Shown here: piece after piece, positions 49,360 to 57,843 of the stretch
How positions within the stretch are numbered: the first letter of the stretch is position 1
Layout: each line of letters opens with the position of its first letter
Source: Myxococcus stipitatus
Lineage (GTDB): Bacteria; Myxococcota; Myxococcia; Myxococcales; Myxococcaceae
DNA: 64,000 nucleotides
Reading direction: 5' to 3'
Assembly: GCF_037414475.1 (NCBI RefSeq)
Contig: NZ_CP147913.1
Location: forward strand, 7,252,001 to 7,316,000
The notes under the pieces: generated by a model
The model's input: the letters and a program-made list of their open reading frames with translations, nothing else
Told to the model about the DNA's origin: nothing
Database searches by the model: none
Position numbers and translations under genes: made by a program

Positions 49360-50586
49360 ATGACCCGGACGAAAGAGATGCCCTCGAATGAAGAGATGTC
49401 CCTGCTACTCTTTGCGCGCTTTGCCGCCGTGGAGGACCCGCGGAGGCATGCGCACAAAGTGGTCTTTCCGCTTGAGTTGCTACTGCTCATCGTCTTCGGA
49501 GCGGCGCTGAGTGACATGCCAGGCTGGCAGGGGGCTGCGGACTTCGCGCGACTGAAGGAAGCATGGTTGCGAACGCTGTGCCCTTGGGATGGGGAGGGGA
49601 CGCCGTCCGCCGACACCCTGGAGCGCGTCATGGGGATGCTGGACGTGGACCTCTTCGCAGAGGGCTTCTCTGCCTGGATGCGGGATGTGGCGGCACGACG
49701 AGCGTTGCCCGTGAACGGGGTGCAGCAGGTGGCAGTAGACGGCAAGAGTCTGCAGGGCGCACGGACACCGGGCGCACCGAGCGTGCCCATGCACCTTGTT
49801 CACACGTTTCTGGTGGAGGGACGCGACAGCCTGCTGGTGGGGCTTGCGCCCGCACCAGGTGGCGCCTCGGCCGAGGCGGCGGTCGCCGCAGACCTGCTGA
49901 GCCTGCTGGAACTCACTGACACCGTGGTAACAGGGGATGCCAACCTCCTGACGGGCGCACTGGCCGACAGCATCGTGGCCGCAGGGGGAGAATATGTCCT
50001 GTCCCTTAAGGGCAACCGTGGGCCCTCGCACGGGACGGTGCGCGAGGCGCTGTGCATCGCTGGCAACAAAGAGGTGTTGAATGAAGAGCGCGCGGAGTCC
50101 TTGTGCGACTCGCGCACGGACGGAGGGGAGGAGGCTGGCCATGGGCGAGAAGAGCGGCGGCGTGGTTGGGCGTTTGACGTGAAGCACTTCCCCAGAGTGT
50201 GGAGCTACCTTCCACACGCAAGGAGTGTGTTGGCGCTCGTTCGAGAGCGTACTGCGGTCACCCCAAACGGCTCAAAGACAAGCATCGAGCCACATTTCTT
50301 CGTCAGCACCCTCAATCCCACCAAGGCCGAAGCCATGGCGACCTTCGTGCGTGCGCACTGGGAAGTGGAGAATGGGTTGCATCAGCGCCTGGACGTTGTG
50401 CTGCATGAGGATGCCACTCGTATCCACAATGGCCCCGGCGCACAGAACCTCGCGGTAGTACGCCGAGCTGCCCTTGCAGTGCTGAAGACTGACACCACAT
50501 ACAAGGCCAGCCTGCCCAGGCGCGTCCGTCAGGCAGGGCATGACGATGCCTACCGCACCCACCTTCTCACTCTCGTCATTTCATAG
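49360..50586 (+). CDS. ISAs1-family DDE transposase
   Basis: 408 residues, intact. The N-terminal region FAAVEDPRRHAHKVVFPLEL and LIVFGAALSDMPGWQGAADF is the family H-repeat-associated start; DDE residues fall in VAVDGKSLQGAR (D), TVVTGDANLLTG (D) and RAHWEVENGLHQRLDVVLHE (E, then ED in HEDATRIH). It performs cut-and-paste transposition of its own element. It reads through almost to the right inverted repeat; no frameshift is needed. ATG 49360 has no strong ribosome site, consistent with low expression. Confidence 0.93.
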   Translation: MTRTKEMPSNEEMSLLLFARFAAVEDPRRHAHKVVFPLELLLLIVFGAALSDMPGWQGAADFARLKEAWLRTLCPWDGEGTPSADTLERVMGMLDVDLFAEGFSAWMRDVAARRALPVNGVQQVAVDGKSLQGARTPGAPSVPMHLVHTFLVEGRDSLLVGLAPAPGGASAEAAVAADLLSLLELTDTVVTGDANLLTGALADSIVAAGGEYVLSLKGNRGPSHGTVREALCIAGNKEVLNEERAESLCDSRTDGGEEAGHGREERRRGWAFDVKHFPRVWSYLPHARSVLALVRERTAVTPNGSKTSIEPHFFVSTLNPTKAEAMATFVRAHWEVENGLHQRLDVVLHEDATRIHNGPGAQNLAVVRRAALAVLKTDTTYKASLPRRVRQAGHDDAYRTHLLTLVIS

Positions 50587-50588
50587 AC

Positions 50589-50607
50589 CTATCGTACGGG
50601 TGCCCTG
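50589..50607. repeat. Right inverted repeat of the insertion sequence
   Basis: CTATCGTACGGGTGCCCTG. Read from the minus strand, its inner end supplies a new TAG stop (50589-50591) for the deaminase gene. Confidence 0.88.
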
Positions 50608-51032
50608 CCTGCGGGGCGAAGGGGTCGGATTGGGAGGGATTGCGCCTGCGGGGGGCGGGCCATCTCCGCCTGGACGCGGGCCGTGGAGAGGCCGTGAGGT
50701 TCGCCGTCCTCGTTGGAGTAGGCGAAGTAGACGGCCTGGACTCCGCACAGGTGCATGGCGGCCAGGCACATGGGACAGGGGTGTCCACTCGCGTAGATGA
50801 CACACCCATCGAGGCGCGCGCTGCCCAGGTGCTGGCTCGCCCGGCGGATGGCGAGCAGCTCCGCGTGTGCCGTGGGGTCCTGTGTCTGGTTGATTTCGTT
50901 GACGGCGCGGGCAATCACCTGCCCGTCGCGCACGAGCACGGCTCCGAAGGGACGTCCTCCCGCCTGGATGTTGGCGCGGGCCAGGGCGATGGCCTCTCGC
51001 ATGGGGGCTTCGGCTGGAGAAGGGGATTGCAT
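50589..51032 (-). CDS. Nucleoside (guanine/cytidine-type) deaminase, 3' end replaced by IS
   Basis: 147 residues. Zinc site: HAEL (H and catalytic E) and PCPMC (two Cys) within the CDA/guanine-deaminase fold (RPFGAVLVRDGQVIARAVNE, TAHAELLAIRRASQHLG, SGHPCPMCLAAMH). After LPIRPLRPAG the native tail EQGLYDEWRSRQA is lost; the IS end now gives RAPVR and a stop. Family members use the C-terminal helix, often aromatic, near the active site, so activity may be altered. ATG 51032 with GGGAGG; it overlaps the ankyrin gene's TGA by one base, indicating coupled translation. Confidence 0.9.
   Translation of the reverse strand: MQSPSPAEAPMREAIALARANIQAGGRPFGAVLVRDGQVIARAVNEINQTQDPTAHAELLAIRRASQHLGSARLDGCVIYASGHPCPMCLAAMHLCGVQAVYFAYSNEDGEPHGLSTARVQAEMARPPQAQSLPIRPLRPAGRAPVR
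50608..50617. repeat. Target-site duplication, right copy
   Basis: CCTGCGGGGC, identical to 49257-49266; lies inside the deaminase coding sequence. Confidence 0.9.
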
Positions 51033-51721
51033 CAGCGTCCTCCCGCGGCGGTCAGCATGTTGGCGATGGCGGTCTGCTTGCGCGCGCGTGCATGTTGGAG
51101 TGGCGTGACGCCGTCGCGGTCCGCCAGGTTGACGTTGGCGCCGCCATCCAACAAGAGCCGCACGATGGCCTGATGCGGCGGCCCTCCGTCGCTCAGGATG
51201 ATGGCCTCGAGCAGGCCCGTCCATCCCAGGCGGTTGATGTGATTGGGGTCGACCCCGGCCTGCAACAGCGTCTTCACGACCTCCACGTGGCCTCGCTCAC
51301 ACGCGGGAATCAGCGCCGTGCCGCCAAAGCGGTTGGTGCTCTTCAAGTCGGCGCCGGCCTTGAGCGTCATGCGCAGGATTTCCAGCTCGCCCCGCGCGCC
51401 GGCCAACAGGTATGCGCTGTCGAGTTGGCGGTTCTGGAGATTCACATCGGCCCCGGCCTCGACGAGGACGCGGGCCGCCTCCACGTGTCCGCCCGCGGTC
51501 GCCAGTAGCAGCGGTGTGCTGTCCGACGCGTCGCGCACGTCCACGGGCACGCCCTGTTTCAGCAGCGCGGAGACCTTCGCGGCGTCGCCCTTCGACGCGG
51601 CCTGCAAGAGTTGCTCGGCGCTCTTGGGGTCCTTGGAGTCGGTATTCCCAGCGACGGCCGCGGCTCCGCAGCCCATCACGACCATCGCGGCGAAGGCCGC
51701 CCAGAGGTTCGTCAGTGACAT
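51032..51721 (-). CDS. Exported ankyrin-repeat protein
   Basis: 229 residues. Signal or lipoprotein-like N-terminus (MSLTNLWAAFAAMVVMGCGA; the GCG could be a lipobox Cys). Then about six ankyrin repeats: SAEQLLQAASKGDAAKVSAL, DSTPLLLATAGGHVEAARVL, FGGTALIPACERGHVEVVKT, DGVTPLQHARARKQTAIANM. Ankyrin arrays are protein-binding. GAGGAGG precedes the ATG. Coupled to the deaminase gene, which may bind it; that partnership is inference. The upstream open frame is not coding. Confidence 0.85.
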   Translation of the reverse strand: MSLTNLWAAFAAMVVMGCGAAAVAGNTDSKDPKSAEQLLQAASKGDAAKVSALLKQGVPVDVRDASDSTPLLLATAGGHVEAARVLVEAGADVNLQNRQLDSAYLLAGARGELEILRMTLKAGADLKSTNRFGGTALIPACERGHVEVVKTLLQAGVDPNHINRLGWTGLLEAIILSDGGPPHQAIVRLLLDGGANVNLADRDGVTPLQHARARKQTAIANMLTAAGGR

Positions 51722-52090
51722 GTCTTTCTCCTCCTCACGCCACCTGTAACCCCCAAGTGGGGCATTCGGAAACGAAATGTCGCACGGATATCCAGTGACA
51801 TCCTGAATAGTGTGGGGACCCGGATGAACCTTGCCTTCCTGGGGCCCTGTCTGGGGCCATACGGGAGGACGGCTCGGGCACAGGTCCTTCGTGGACGGGT
51901 GCGAGTGATTGAGCCGGAGAGACCGGGCTCGGCGGTCCATGAGGTGTTTCATCAAGAGACGCGGGTGTGTACGTGGAGACTGTCCTGGATATGGCATTGC
52001 CTGCTTTTCCACAGGCGAAGTGAAGGCGTATTGAAGGCGTGGTGAGCGTCCGATACACCGTGACTCCCTCTCTCTCATAGGAGTTGCGTC
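51722..52090. other. Divergent intergenic region, ankyrin / BP74-like
   Basis: 369 bases between divergent genes with no credible CDS. It contains a sigma54-like match, TGGATATGGCATTGC (51986-52000; GG-N10-GC spacing), about 90 bp before the BP74-like gene, but the match to consensus is partial. Confidence 0.35.
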
Positions 52091-52441
52091 ATGGCGACGG
52101 CTACCCGTTTTGCATTCACGCAGCCAAGCTCCCCGGGTGTCGAGTTCATCATCGAATTGACGGATGAGAACACCATCGCCCATGCGCGGAGGATCCTGTC
52201 TGGAGAGGAGAAGAACGAAGTTCACGTGCATGGGCGAATCATCAAGCAGACCAAGCCATACAATCCGAGGTTCTCGTTTCATCTGGACCCGACGACCATC
52301 CGGTTCTTCGAGATGGCCATTGAGGTCTGCGACGCGAACATGGTGTACGTCGAGGACCATCTCGACGAGGCAGGAGGCGCCTTCCTGCCGGGTGGCCACT
52401 GGTGCCCGTGGGACTCGAAGCTCTCGCGTGAAGTGAAGTAG
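52091..52441 (+). CDS. BP74-domain-like small protein
   Basis: 116 residues with the pattern of the BP74 N-terminal domain family: FAFTQPSSPGVEFIIELTDE, ARRILSGEEKNEVHVHGRII, YNPRFSFHLDPTTIRFFEMA, IEVCDANMVYVEDHLDEAGG and the FLPGGHWCPW end. The family is named after a Dictyostelium protein; its biochemical role in bacteria is not established. AGGAG precedes the ATG by 8 nt. It stands alone, followed by a strong hairpin. Confidence 0.75.
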   Translation: MATATRFAFTQPSSPGVEFIIELTDENTIAHARRILSGEEKNEVHVHGRIIKQTKPYNPRFSFHLDPTTIRFFEMAIEVCDANMVYVEDHLDEAGGAFLPGGHWCPWDSKLSREVK

Positions 52442-52476
52442 CCGGCGCCCTCGAACGGGCACCGCGCGCTCGGCGT

Positions 52477-52510
52477 CGCTCCGCGTCCCCTCACTCGAGG
52501 ACGCGGAGCG
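52477..52510 (+). terminator. Strong hairpin after the BP74-like gene
   Basis: CGCTCCGCGTCC (52477-52488) pairs perfectly with GGACGCGGAGCG (52499-52510). It ends 10-25 bases before the next CDS, so it either terminates upstream transcription or structures the next leader. Confidence 0.5.
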
Positions 52511-52535
52511 GACGCATTTGATGCAAGATGGCGCC

Positions 52536-53327
52536 ATGTTCACGAGCTTCGTGGTGACGTGGGTGCTGTTCGCGGCTCCGGCTGGACCTCAGACCTGGAA
52601 GGTGTCCGGGACGGATGTGACCTTCGAGATGACGTCCAAGGACCTGCGCGGTCTGCGCAAGGGCCAGGAGATTTTCGGCTTCCAGTCGCGCAAGGAGGCG
52701 TTCCTCTCCATCTTCAAGCCGGAGGAGGGGCAGGACACGTCCGAGTGGGATGGCACCCAGTCGTTCGAGACGCTGTCCGTGGTGGGTCCTTGGGTCAGCT
52801 ACGAGCAGTCGGATGGTGGTTACACGGGAGGGGCTCACCCCTACGCGAGGATGACCTATGTCACTCGGGACGTGACGAAGGGCGAGGAAGACTTCTCCCT
52901 GTTGGAGGTGTTCGGGGAGAAGGAGGTCGTGAAGGCGCTCAAGGCGGACGCCTTCGTGCGCAAGCACATCGGTGACGAGGCTGTCTTCAAGAAGGCCTCC
53001 ACGGTGGAGGCCCTGCTGGAGAGCCTGGTGGCCGGCGAGGACTGCGTGGGCTTCGAATACGGACTGGATGCGGTGAAGCGCTCCGTGGCGTTCCATCACC
53101 TGGAGCGTGGCAAGGTCGCCGTCCGAATCGCCTTTGGCTACGCCAGCGAGATGTGTCGTGGCCAGAAGTTCGTGGTGGGGATTCTGCTCCCCATCCCTCC
53201 GGCCCTGCGGCCCGCGCTGGAGAAGGCGGACCGCCGGGAGGAGGGCTTCCTGATGAAGGACGTCAAGAAGGTCCAGGCGCCCACCGTCTCCTTCACCTGG
53301 GAAGCCACGTCCGCCGAGAAGCCTTGA
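52536..53327 (+). CDS. Exported DUF3298/DUF4163-like protein
   Basis: 263 residues from ATG 52536 (MFTSFVVTWVLFAAPAGPQ, a signal peptide); ATG 52521 and TTG 52518 are alternatives. The DUF3298 hallmark is seen: YEQSDGGYTGGAHPYARMTY, as in RsiV- and PdaC-type domains, followed by LLEVFGEKEVVKALKADAFV. Such domains occur in anti-sigma factors and peptidoglycan deacetylases; no catalytic domain is attached here. Periplasmic or secreted. Function unknown. Confidence 0.7.
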   Translation: MFTSFVVTWVLFAAPAGPQTWKVSGTDVTFEMTSKDLRGLRKGQEIFGFQSRKEAFLSIFKPEEGQDTSEWDGTQSFETLSVVGPWVSYEQSDGGYTGGAHPYARMTYVTRDVTKGEEDFSLLEVFGEKEVVKALKADAFVRKHIGDEAVFKKASTVEALLESLVAGEDCVGFEYGLDAVKRSVAFHHLERGKVAVRIAFGYASEMCRGQKFVVGILLPIPPALRPALEKADRREEGFLMKDVKKVQAPTVSFTWEATSAEKP

Positions 53328-53408
53328 GCGAGAGGGGGGCCTGTGGGAACCGGGCTTGCTCCGCGCCGCTGGTGCAAGGGCGCAGGTCATGTTCTAGGCA
53401 GGGGCATC

Positions 53409-54101
53409 ATGCGTTCGCGGACCCTGCTTGCTCTCATTGGATGGTTGCTCGTTCTTCCCGCTGGCGTCGTGGAGGCGCGGCCGGTCAGTTCGGAGGCGCA
53501 GCTCTGGTACACGGTGTCGGCTCAAGGGGCCATCTCCGAGCCGTTCCTGTACTACCTGGAGGCTCAGCCGCGCGTCAGCGAACATGACGGTCGCGTCATC
53601 TTCCGCGCGGCGGGAGGTGTCCGCGCGCTTCAGGACCTCTCGTTCTGGCTGGGCTATGCCTGGATTCCCATCTGGAACTGGGAGGAAGGTCCCGCCCTGC
53701 GCCAGGGCGAGAGCCGGTTGTTCCAGCAGGCGCTCTTCACGCCCAAGCTCGGAGAGCTGAAGACCACCGTCCGCGCGCGCCTGGAGCAGCGCTTCCTTCC
53801 GGGGACCACGGAGGTCTCGCACCGGGCGCGACTGATGCTGCGGGGCGCGTACCCGCTGGCGGCGGAGCCTCGGCTGTCCCTGATTGTCTGGGACGAGGCC
53901 TTCTTCCACCTCAACACCGTGGACGCCGGGCCCCATCGCGGCTTCGACATGAACCGCGCATTCGTCGGCGCGGGCTGGAAGCTGGGCGCGCACTCCTCCG
54001 TGGAGGTCGGCTACCTCAACGTCTACGTTCGCAGGCCGTCCGCGCAGACCGACCAGCTCATCCACACCCTGGCCGTGTCCACGCCCTTCAACTTCATGTG
54101 A
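53409..54101 (+). CDS. DUF2490-type outer-membrane protein
   Basis: 230 residues. Signal peptide MRSRTLLALIGWLLVLPAGV cleaved near VEA. The mature part is a beta-barrel-like series of strands (SEAQLWYTVSAQGAISEPFL, LSFWLGYAWIPIW, RLEQRFLPGTTEVSHRARLM, SVEVGYLNVYV) with the Q-LWY...EQRF pattern of DUF2490. It ends in an aromatic-rich FNFM. Its last 8 bases overlap the convergent histidine kinase gene. Possibly a small porin or assembly factor. Confidence 0.82.
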   Translation: MRSRTLLALIGWLLVLPAGVVEARPVSSEAQLWYTVSAQGAISEPFLYYLEAQPRVSEHDGRVIFRAAGGVRALQDLSFWLGYAWIPIWNWEEGPALRQGESRLFQQALFTPKLGELKTTVRARLEQRFLPGTTEVSHRARLMLRGAYPLAAEPRLSLIVWDEAFFHLNTVDAGPHRGFDMNRAFVGAGWKLGAHSSVEVGYLNVYVRRPSAQTDQLIHTLAVSTPFNFM

Positions 54102-55332
54102 TGTGCTGCGTGCTCCGCGTGGATGAGGCCGCGCTCCAGGTGAGCCGCGCCTTCGTTCCGTGCGGCTCCATCGCGGTGATGGACATCTCGCAGGAGAAGC
54201 GCTTCGCCAGCCGCTCCACGAGCGACAGGCCGATGCCGAAGCCCGTGCGCTCCGGCTCCACCTGCCCGAAGCCCACGCCGGTGTCGGAGATGCTCCATGC
54301 CTCGGGGGTGACGTGGATGACGATGCGCCCCTGGCTCGTATAGGCGAGCGCGTTCTTGAGGAGGTTGCCGAGCATCACCCGCGCCACGGAGCCGGGAAGG
54401 GGCGCGAGGACCTCCTCATCCGCATCGATGAGCACCACCACGCCGCCCTGCGAGAGGGGGGCTCCATACAGCGCGACCATCTCGCGCGAGATGCCCACCA
54501 GCTCGCAGGACTCCTCGGAGGGGCCGGTCCTCGCGAGCCACAAGATGCCCTCCGTCAGCAGGACCATGTGGTGCACGGCATTTCGCAGACGGCCGAAGGT
54601 CTCCGCGTCCTTCGGCGGGTCCAGCTCCAGAATCTCCACCGCGCCGCGTGCCACGGCGAGGGGCGTTCGCAGCTCGTGACTCGCGTCCCGGTTGAAGGCG
54701 CGCTCCCGCTCGAGCAGCTCCCGGATGCGCGCATCCCGGGCACTCAGGGCATCGGCCAGCGCGCGCACCTCGGTGACCCCGAGTCCTTCGGTTCGAGGCG
54801 GCGTGTCCGACTGGACTTGGGCCACCAGCTCTTCGAGGGGACGGCTGAGCCGCCTGGCGACGACGTGTGAGAGCACCGCGGCCCCCAGCAGGGCCAACAG
54901 GGCGCTGGCCAGCAGCAGCCCGGCGGTCCGCCGCAGGTGGCGGGTGGTGCTCGCCAGCTCCGTCGTGTCGAAGACCACGTAGCGCGTGGGCCCCCCCGAT
55001 GCATCGGGCCGCACGGCGATATGAAAGAGGCCATGCCCCGGAGCGCGGACCTCGCGTTCGCGTCGAGGTGTATCCACCGGCAACGCCGACGCGAGCCACG
55101 GAGGAAGGTTCTCATGGCCCACGTAGGTGGTCATCCCCAGGGGCACGCTCTTCCCGGTGGCGCCACCGTCATGGCGGTTCGCCTCGGTGGCCACCATCCG
55201 CCCGAGGATGACGTCCTCGAGGTCGTAGCTGAAGAGCGTGAAGAACGCCCCCATCAAGAGGAGCGCCAGCGCCGCGGACAACGCCATGGCGCCCAAGAGG
55301 AGACCTCGCACCGACCGGGTCCTAGCGCGCAT
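54094..55332 (-). CDS. Sensor histidine kinase
   Basis: 412 residues. Two membrane helices (about 10-32 and 135-160) flank a periplasmic domain of about 100 residues; then HAMP-like, HisKA with NRDASHELRTPLAVARGAV and HATPase_c motifs (LLKNALAYTSQGR, WSISDTGVGFG, GFGIGLSLVERLAKRF). It overlaps the upstream response regulator gene by 11 bases, so the two form a two-component pair. The signal is not predictable. The tail reads SSTRSTQHIT. Confidence 0.92.
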   Translation of the reverse strand: MRARTRSVRGLLLGAMALSAALALLLMGAFFTLFSYDLEDVILGRMVATEANRHDGGATGKSVPLGMTTYVGHENLPPWLASALPVDTPRREREVRAPGHGLFHIAVRPDASGGPTRYVVFDTTELASTTRHLRRTAGLLLASALLALLGAAVLSHVVARRLSRPLEELVAQVQSDTPPRTEGLGVTEVRALADALSARDARIRELLERERAFNRDASHELRTPLAVARGAVEILELDPPKDAETFGRLRNAVHHMVLLTEGILWLARTGPSEESCELVGISREMVALYGAPLSQGGVVVLIDADEEVLAPLPGSVARVMLGNLLKNALAYTSQGRIVIHVTPEAWSISDTGVGFGQVEPERTGFGIGLSLVERLAKRFSCEMSITAMEPHGTKARLTWSAASSTRSTQHIT

Positions 55333-55990
55333 CCAGGCTGTATCCCTCGTTGCGGCGGGTGGTGATGCAGGCGCTCAGTCCCAGCTCGGCGAGCGCGCCG
55401 CGCAAGGCATAGACGTGGGTGCGCAGGGCACTGGACTCCGGTGCCTCGTCTCCCCAGAGGTGATGGGCCAGCGTGGCCGTCGACACGGGCTCGGGCGCGG
55501 ACTCCATCAGCAGCTTCAGGATGAGGGCCTCGGTCCTGTTGAGGCGGACGACCTGCTCACCCCTCCGCGCATGGCCCGTGTCGGGCTCCAGCGTGAGCGG
55601 CCCCACCGTCAGCCTTCGTCCACTCGGAGGAACGGGCCGCCGGGCCAGGGCCTCGAGGCGCATCCGCAGCTCCCTCAGCGAGAACGGCTTGACGAGGTAG
55701 TCATCCGCGCCCGCGCGGAAGCCCTCCTCCTTGTCCTCGAGCGTGTCCCGCGCGGTCAGCATGAGGATGGGCACCAGGCGGGGAGCGAGCTGCCGGTAGC
55801 GCTGACACAGCTCGATGCCGCTCAGGCCCGGCAACATCAGGTCCAGCACGATGACGTCGTACTCGTGGCCCAACGCGAGCGTGAGGCCCTGCGGCCCGGT
55901 GGCGGCGAAGTCCAGTTGGAAGTCCGTCCCCAGGAACCGCGCGATGTTGGCCTGGAGGTCGCGGTTGTCTTCGACGACGAGCACTCGCAT
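55322..55990 (-). CDS. OmpR-family response regulator
   Basis: 222 residues. Receiver: E7/D8, phospho-acceptor D50 (VIVLDLMLPGLSG), MLTARD and DDYLVKPFSLRELR. Winged-helix DNA-binding domain with LRTHVYALRGALAELG and the closing TTRRNEGYSL. ATG 55990 (MRVLVVEDNRD) is chosen; the 17 extra codons upstream are not conserved in type. Cognate to the overlapping kinase. No CpxP-like gene is near, unlike the system at 9-12 kb. Confidence 0.93.
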   Translation of the reverse strand: MRVLVVEDNRDLQANIARFLGTDFQLDFAATGPQGLTLALGHEYDVIVLDLMLPGLSGIELCQRYRQLAPRLVPILMLTARDTLEDKEEGFRAGADDYLVKPFSLRELRMRLEALARRPVPPSGRRLTVGPLTLEPDTGHARRGEQVVRLNRTEALILKLLMESAPEPVSTATLAHHLWGDEAPESSALRTHVYALRGALAELGLSACITTRRNEGYSLDAR

Positions 55991-56131
55991 GGGGAGCAGG
56001 GGACCTCGATGGAACAAAAGCGGAGACAGGTTACCAGCCACTTCGTCAGCTGAAGGTCAACCCCGGGTTGACGCGGGGCTGACGTGGAGGCCGGCAGGGT
56101 GGTGGGGCAGCTCACTTCAAGGAATGCCTCG

Positions 56132-56941
56132 ATGACCCGACTGCTTTCGTTGTGCCTGTTGTTGCTGTCCGCCTCCGTGGCTCGAGCCTCCGCTCCGGAG
56201 CCGTCGCTGGACGTCCGCGGTGAGGATGGAGAGCCAATCCCCACGCGTGTGCTGGAGCCAGAGGGCGGCGCGAAGAATCCACCCGTCGCGGTGCTCCTGC
56301 ATGGCCTCACGCGCCGCAAGGAGGACTGGCTGTCGGAGGAGGGGCCGACACACGGAGGCGTGCTGAAGGACGAACTGCTGCGCGCGGGCTATCGCGTCTA
56401 TCTCCTCGATGCCCGGCGGCACGGTGAGCGTGCGACGCCCGATGCGCGGCCCGGGACGCTCGCCAGGCTGGCGCACAAGGGAGAGCCCGGGCGGTATATC
56501 GCGATGATCTCCGACACCGTCCGGGACGCTCACTCGCTGCTCAACGCCGTGCTGGCGAAGAACAAGCCGCCGCGAGTGCTCGTCGTGGGGTACAGCATGG
56601 GGGCCCAGGTGGGACTCCTGCTGGCCGCGCGTGAGCCTCGTGTCACCCAGCTCGTCACGATGGTCCCTCCACACATCGACCCTTCGATGGAGGAGGTTGC
56701 CCCCTCGCGGTACATGAAGAGCATTCAGCAGGACTGGCTGCTTCTGACCGCCAACCAGGATGACTTCGCGCCCGTCGCGGACAGCCGCGCGCTCTTCGAG
56801 GCCGCTCCGTCGCGGAGCAAGACACACAAGACCTTCGAGAGCGGGCATGCCCTCCCCCGGGAGTACCTGGACGAGGTCCGCCGCTGGCTCCTCGATGCGA
56901 GCCGCCGGGCCCCAAGCCAGTCAGGGAACGTCCAGCGGTAG
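56132..56941 (+). CDS. Exported alpha/beta hydrolase
   Basis: 269 residues. Signal peptide MTRLLSLCLLLLSASVARAS. The fold shows the oxyanion segment VAVLLHGLTRRKEDWL, nucleophile elbow VLVVGYSMGAQVGLLLA (Ser), an Asp in ANQDDFAPVADS and the catalytic His in FESGHALPREY. It is a periplasmic esterase or peptidase-type enzyme; substrate unknown. ATG 56132 has AAGGA 9 nt upstream. It converges with a LURP-one-like gene across a strong hairpin. Confidence 0.9.
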   Translation: MTRLLSLCLLLLSASVARASAPEPSLDVRGEDGEPIPTRVLEPEGGAKNPPVAVLLHGLTRRKEDWLSEEGPTHGGVLKDELLRAGYRVYLLDARRHGERATPDARPGTLARLAHKGEPGRYIAMISDTVRDAHSLLNAVLAKNKPPRVLVVGYSMGAQVGLLLAAREPRVTQLVTMVPPHIDPSMEEVAPSRYMKSIQQDWLLLTANQDDFAPVADSRALFEAAPSRSKTHKTFESGHALPREYLDEVRRWLLDASRRAPSQSGNVQR

Positions 56942-56983
56942 TGGTGACGGGAGCGGCTCGCGCGCGGGCCGCCGTGAAACCGA

Positions 56984-57022
56984 CGCCGTCCTCCCGAGAC
57001 GCATGCCCCTGGGAGGACGGCG
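56984..57022. terminator. Bidirectional terminator between convergent genes
   Basis: CGCCGTCCTCCC (56984-56995) pairs perfectly with GGGAGGACGGCG (57011-57022) between the hydrolase and the LURP-one-like gene. Confidence 0.65.
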
Positions 57023-57031
57023 CGCGAGGCA

Positions 57032-57649
57032 CTACTGCTGGCGACCCTCGATGGCGCACAGGAGCACCGCGGCGGCGATGCCGAGGCGGCGGTCGAGCAG
57101 GCCACGCTCATCCATGGAGAAGTCGAGGTCGATCTTCTGGATGAACGGGTTGAAGCGCTGGTGGAAGGCCAGGACCTGGTTCGTGCCCAGCGCCCCCGAG
57201 AAGGACTGCGGGATGAGGTTGGTCAGGAAGCGGCGCACGAGCGCGAGCGCCATGCTGTCCTCTTCAATCTTCCCCACCTCCTGGTCGTTGACGTCCAGCA
57301 CCAGCCACTGGTCGCGCAGGATGGAGCGCAGTCCCTTGCGGCGCAGCGCGCCCAGGGGCTTGCCCGTGACGGCGTCCACGACGTCGTAGGTCATTCCGAG
57401 GTCGATGATGCCGCGCGCCTTGATGGTGATGAGCTCCTCGCGCATGTCCTCGTCGCTGTAGACGCGCAGGTCCTCCTTCAACTTGAAGGCCTTCATCTTC
57501 GAGTAGAAGGCGAGCGTGCCCGCCTCGTCGTAGATGTGGAACGCGCCGCCGAACAGCTTGAAGAACTTGCGGCGAATCGTGTAGCGCTTCTGACCGAAAC
57601 GGCCGAGCGCGAGCGGGCTCGAGGAGGGGGACTGGAATGCGGTAGACAT
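57032..57649 (-). CDS. LURP-one/scramblase-like protein
   Basis: 205 residues from ATG 57649 (GGAG 6 nt upstream; ATG 57661 is the alternative). The pattern RYTIRRKFFKLFGGAFHIYD, LAFYSKMKAFKLKEDLRVYS, ARGIIDLGMTYDVVDAVTGK and LRSILRDQWLVLDVNDQEVG matches the LURP-one-related/tubby-like beta-barrel family that includes phospholipid scramblase-like proteins. A hydrophobic C-terminal segment (RLGIAAAVLLCAI) may anchor it. Bacterial function is unknown. Confidence 0.8.
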   Translation of the reverse strand: MSTAFQSPSSSPLALGRFGQKRYTIRRKFFKLFGGAFHIYDEAGTLAFYSKMKAFKLKEDLRVYSDEDMREELITIKARGIIDLGMTYDVVDAVTGKPLGALRRKGLRSILRDQWLVLDVNDQEVGKIEEDSMALALVRRFLTNLIPQSFSGALGTNQVLAFHQRFNPFIQKIDLDFSMDERGLLDRRLGIAAAVLLCAIEGRQQ

Positions 57650-57843
57650 TCCACGCTCCATAGCAGAGGCCGAGGGAAACCGGTGTCAGGGGAATCTCGT
57701 GGTGCTCCGAACGCCCTCGGTGAATCACGGGAGTCCGTAGACTTCCCATGTTCAGGCAGAATGGGAGGTTCTCGGCTCCTGACCTGAGGGGAATCCGGTG
57801 AAAGCCGTGCAGACGCGGGCCCCGGGACACAAGATGGTGACGC

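Larger units (their letters stand above)
49267..50607 (+). mobile_element. ISAs1-family insertion sequence, complete (1341 bp)
   Basis: A full element: 19-bp imperfect inverted repeats at both tips, one intact transposase gene, and a perfect 10-bp direct repeat immediately outside. It has inserted within the last codons of a nucleoside deaminase gene. Because the duplication is perfect and the transposase is intact, insertion was probably recent and the element may still be active. Confidence 0.93.

Noticed and set aside
51986-52001. Sigma54-like promoter before the BP74-like gene
   Set aside because: GG-N10-GC spacing fits, but only about half of the -24 element matches consensus; chance level in this GC content.
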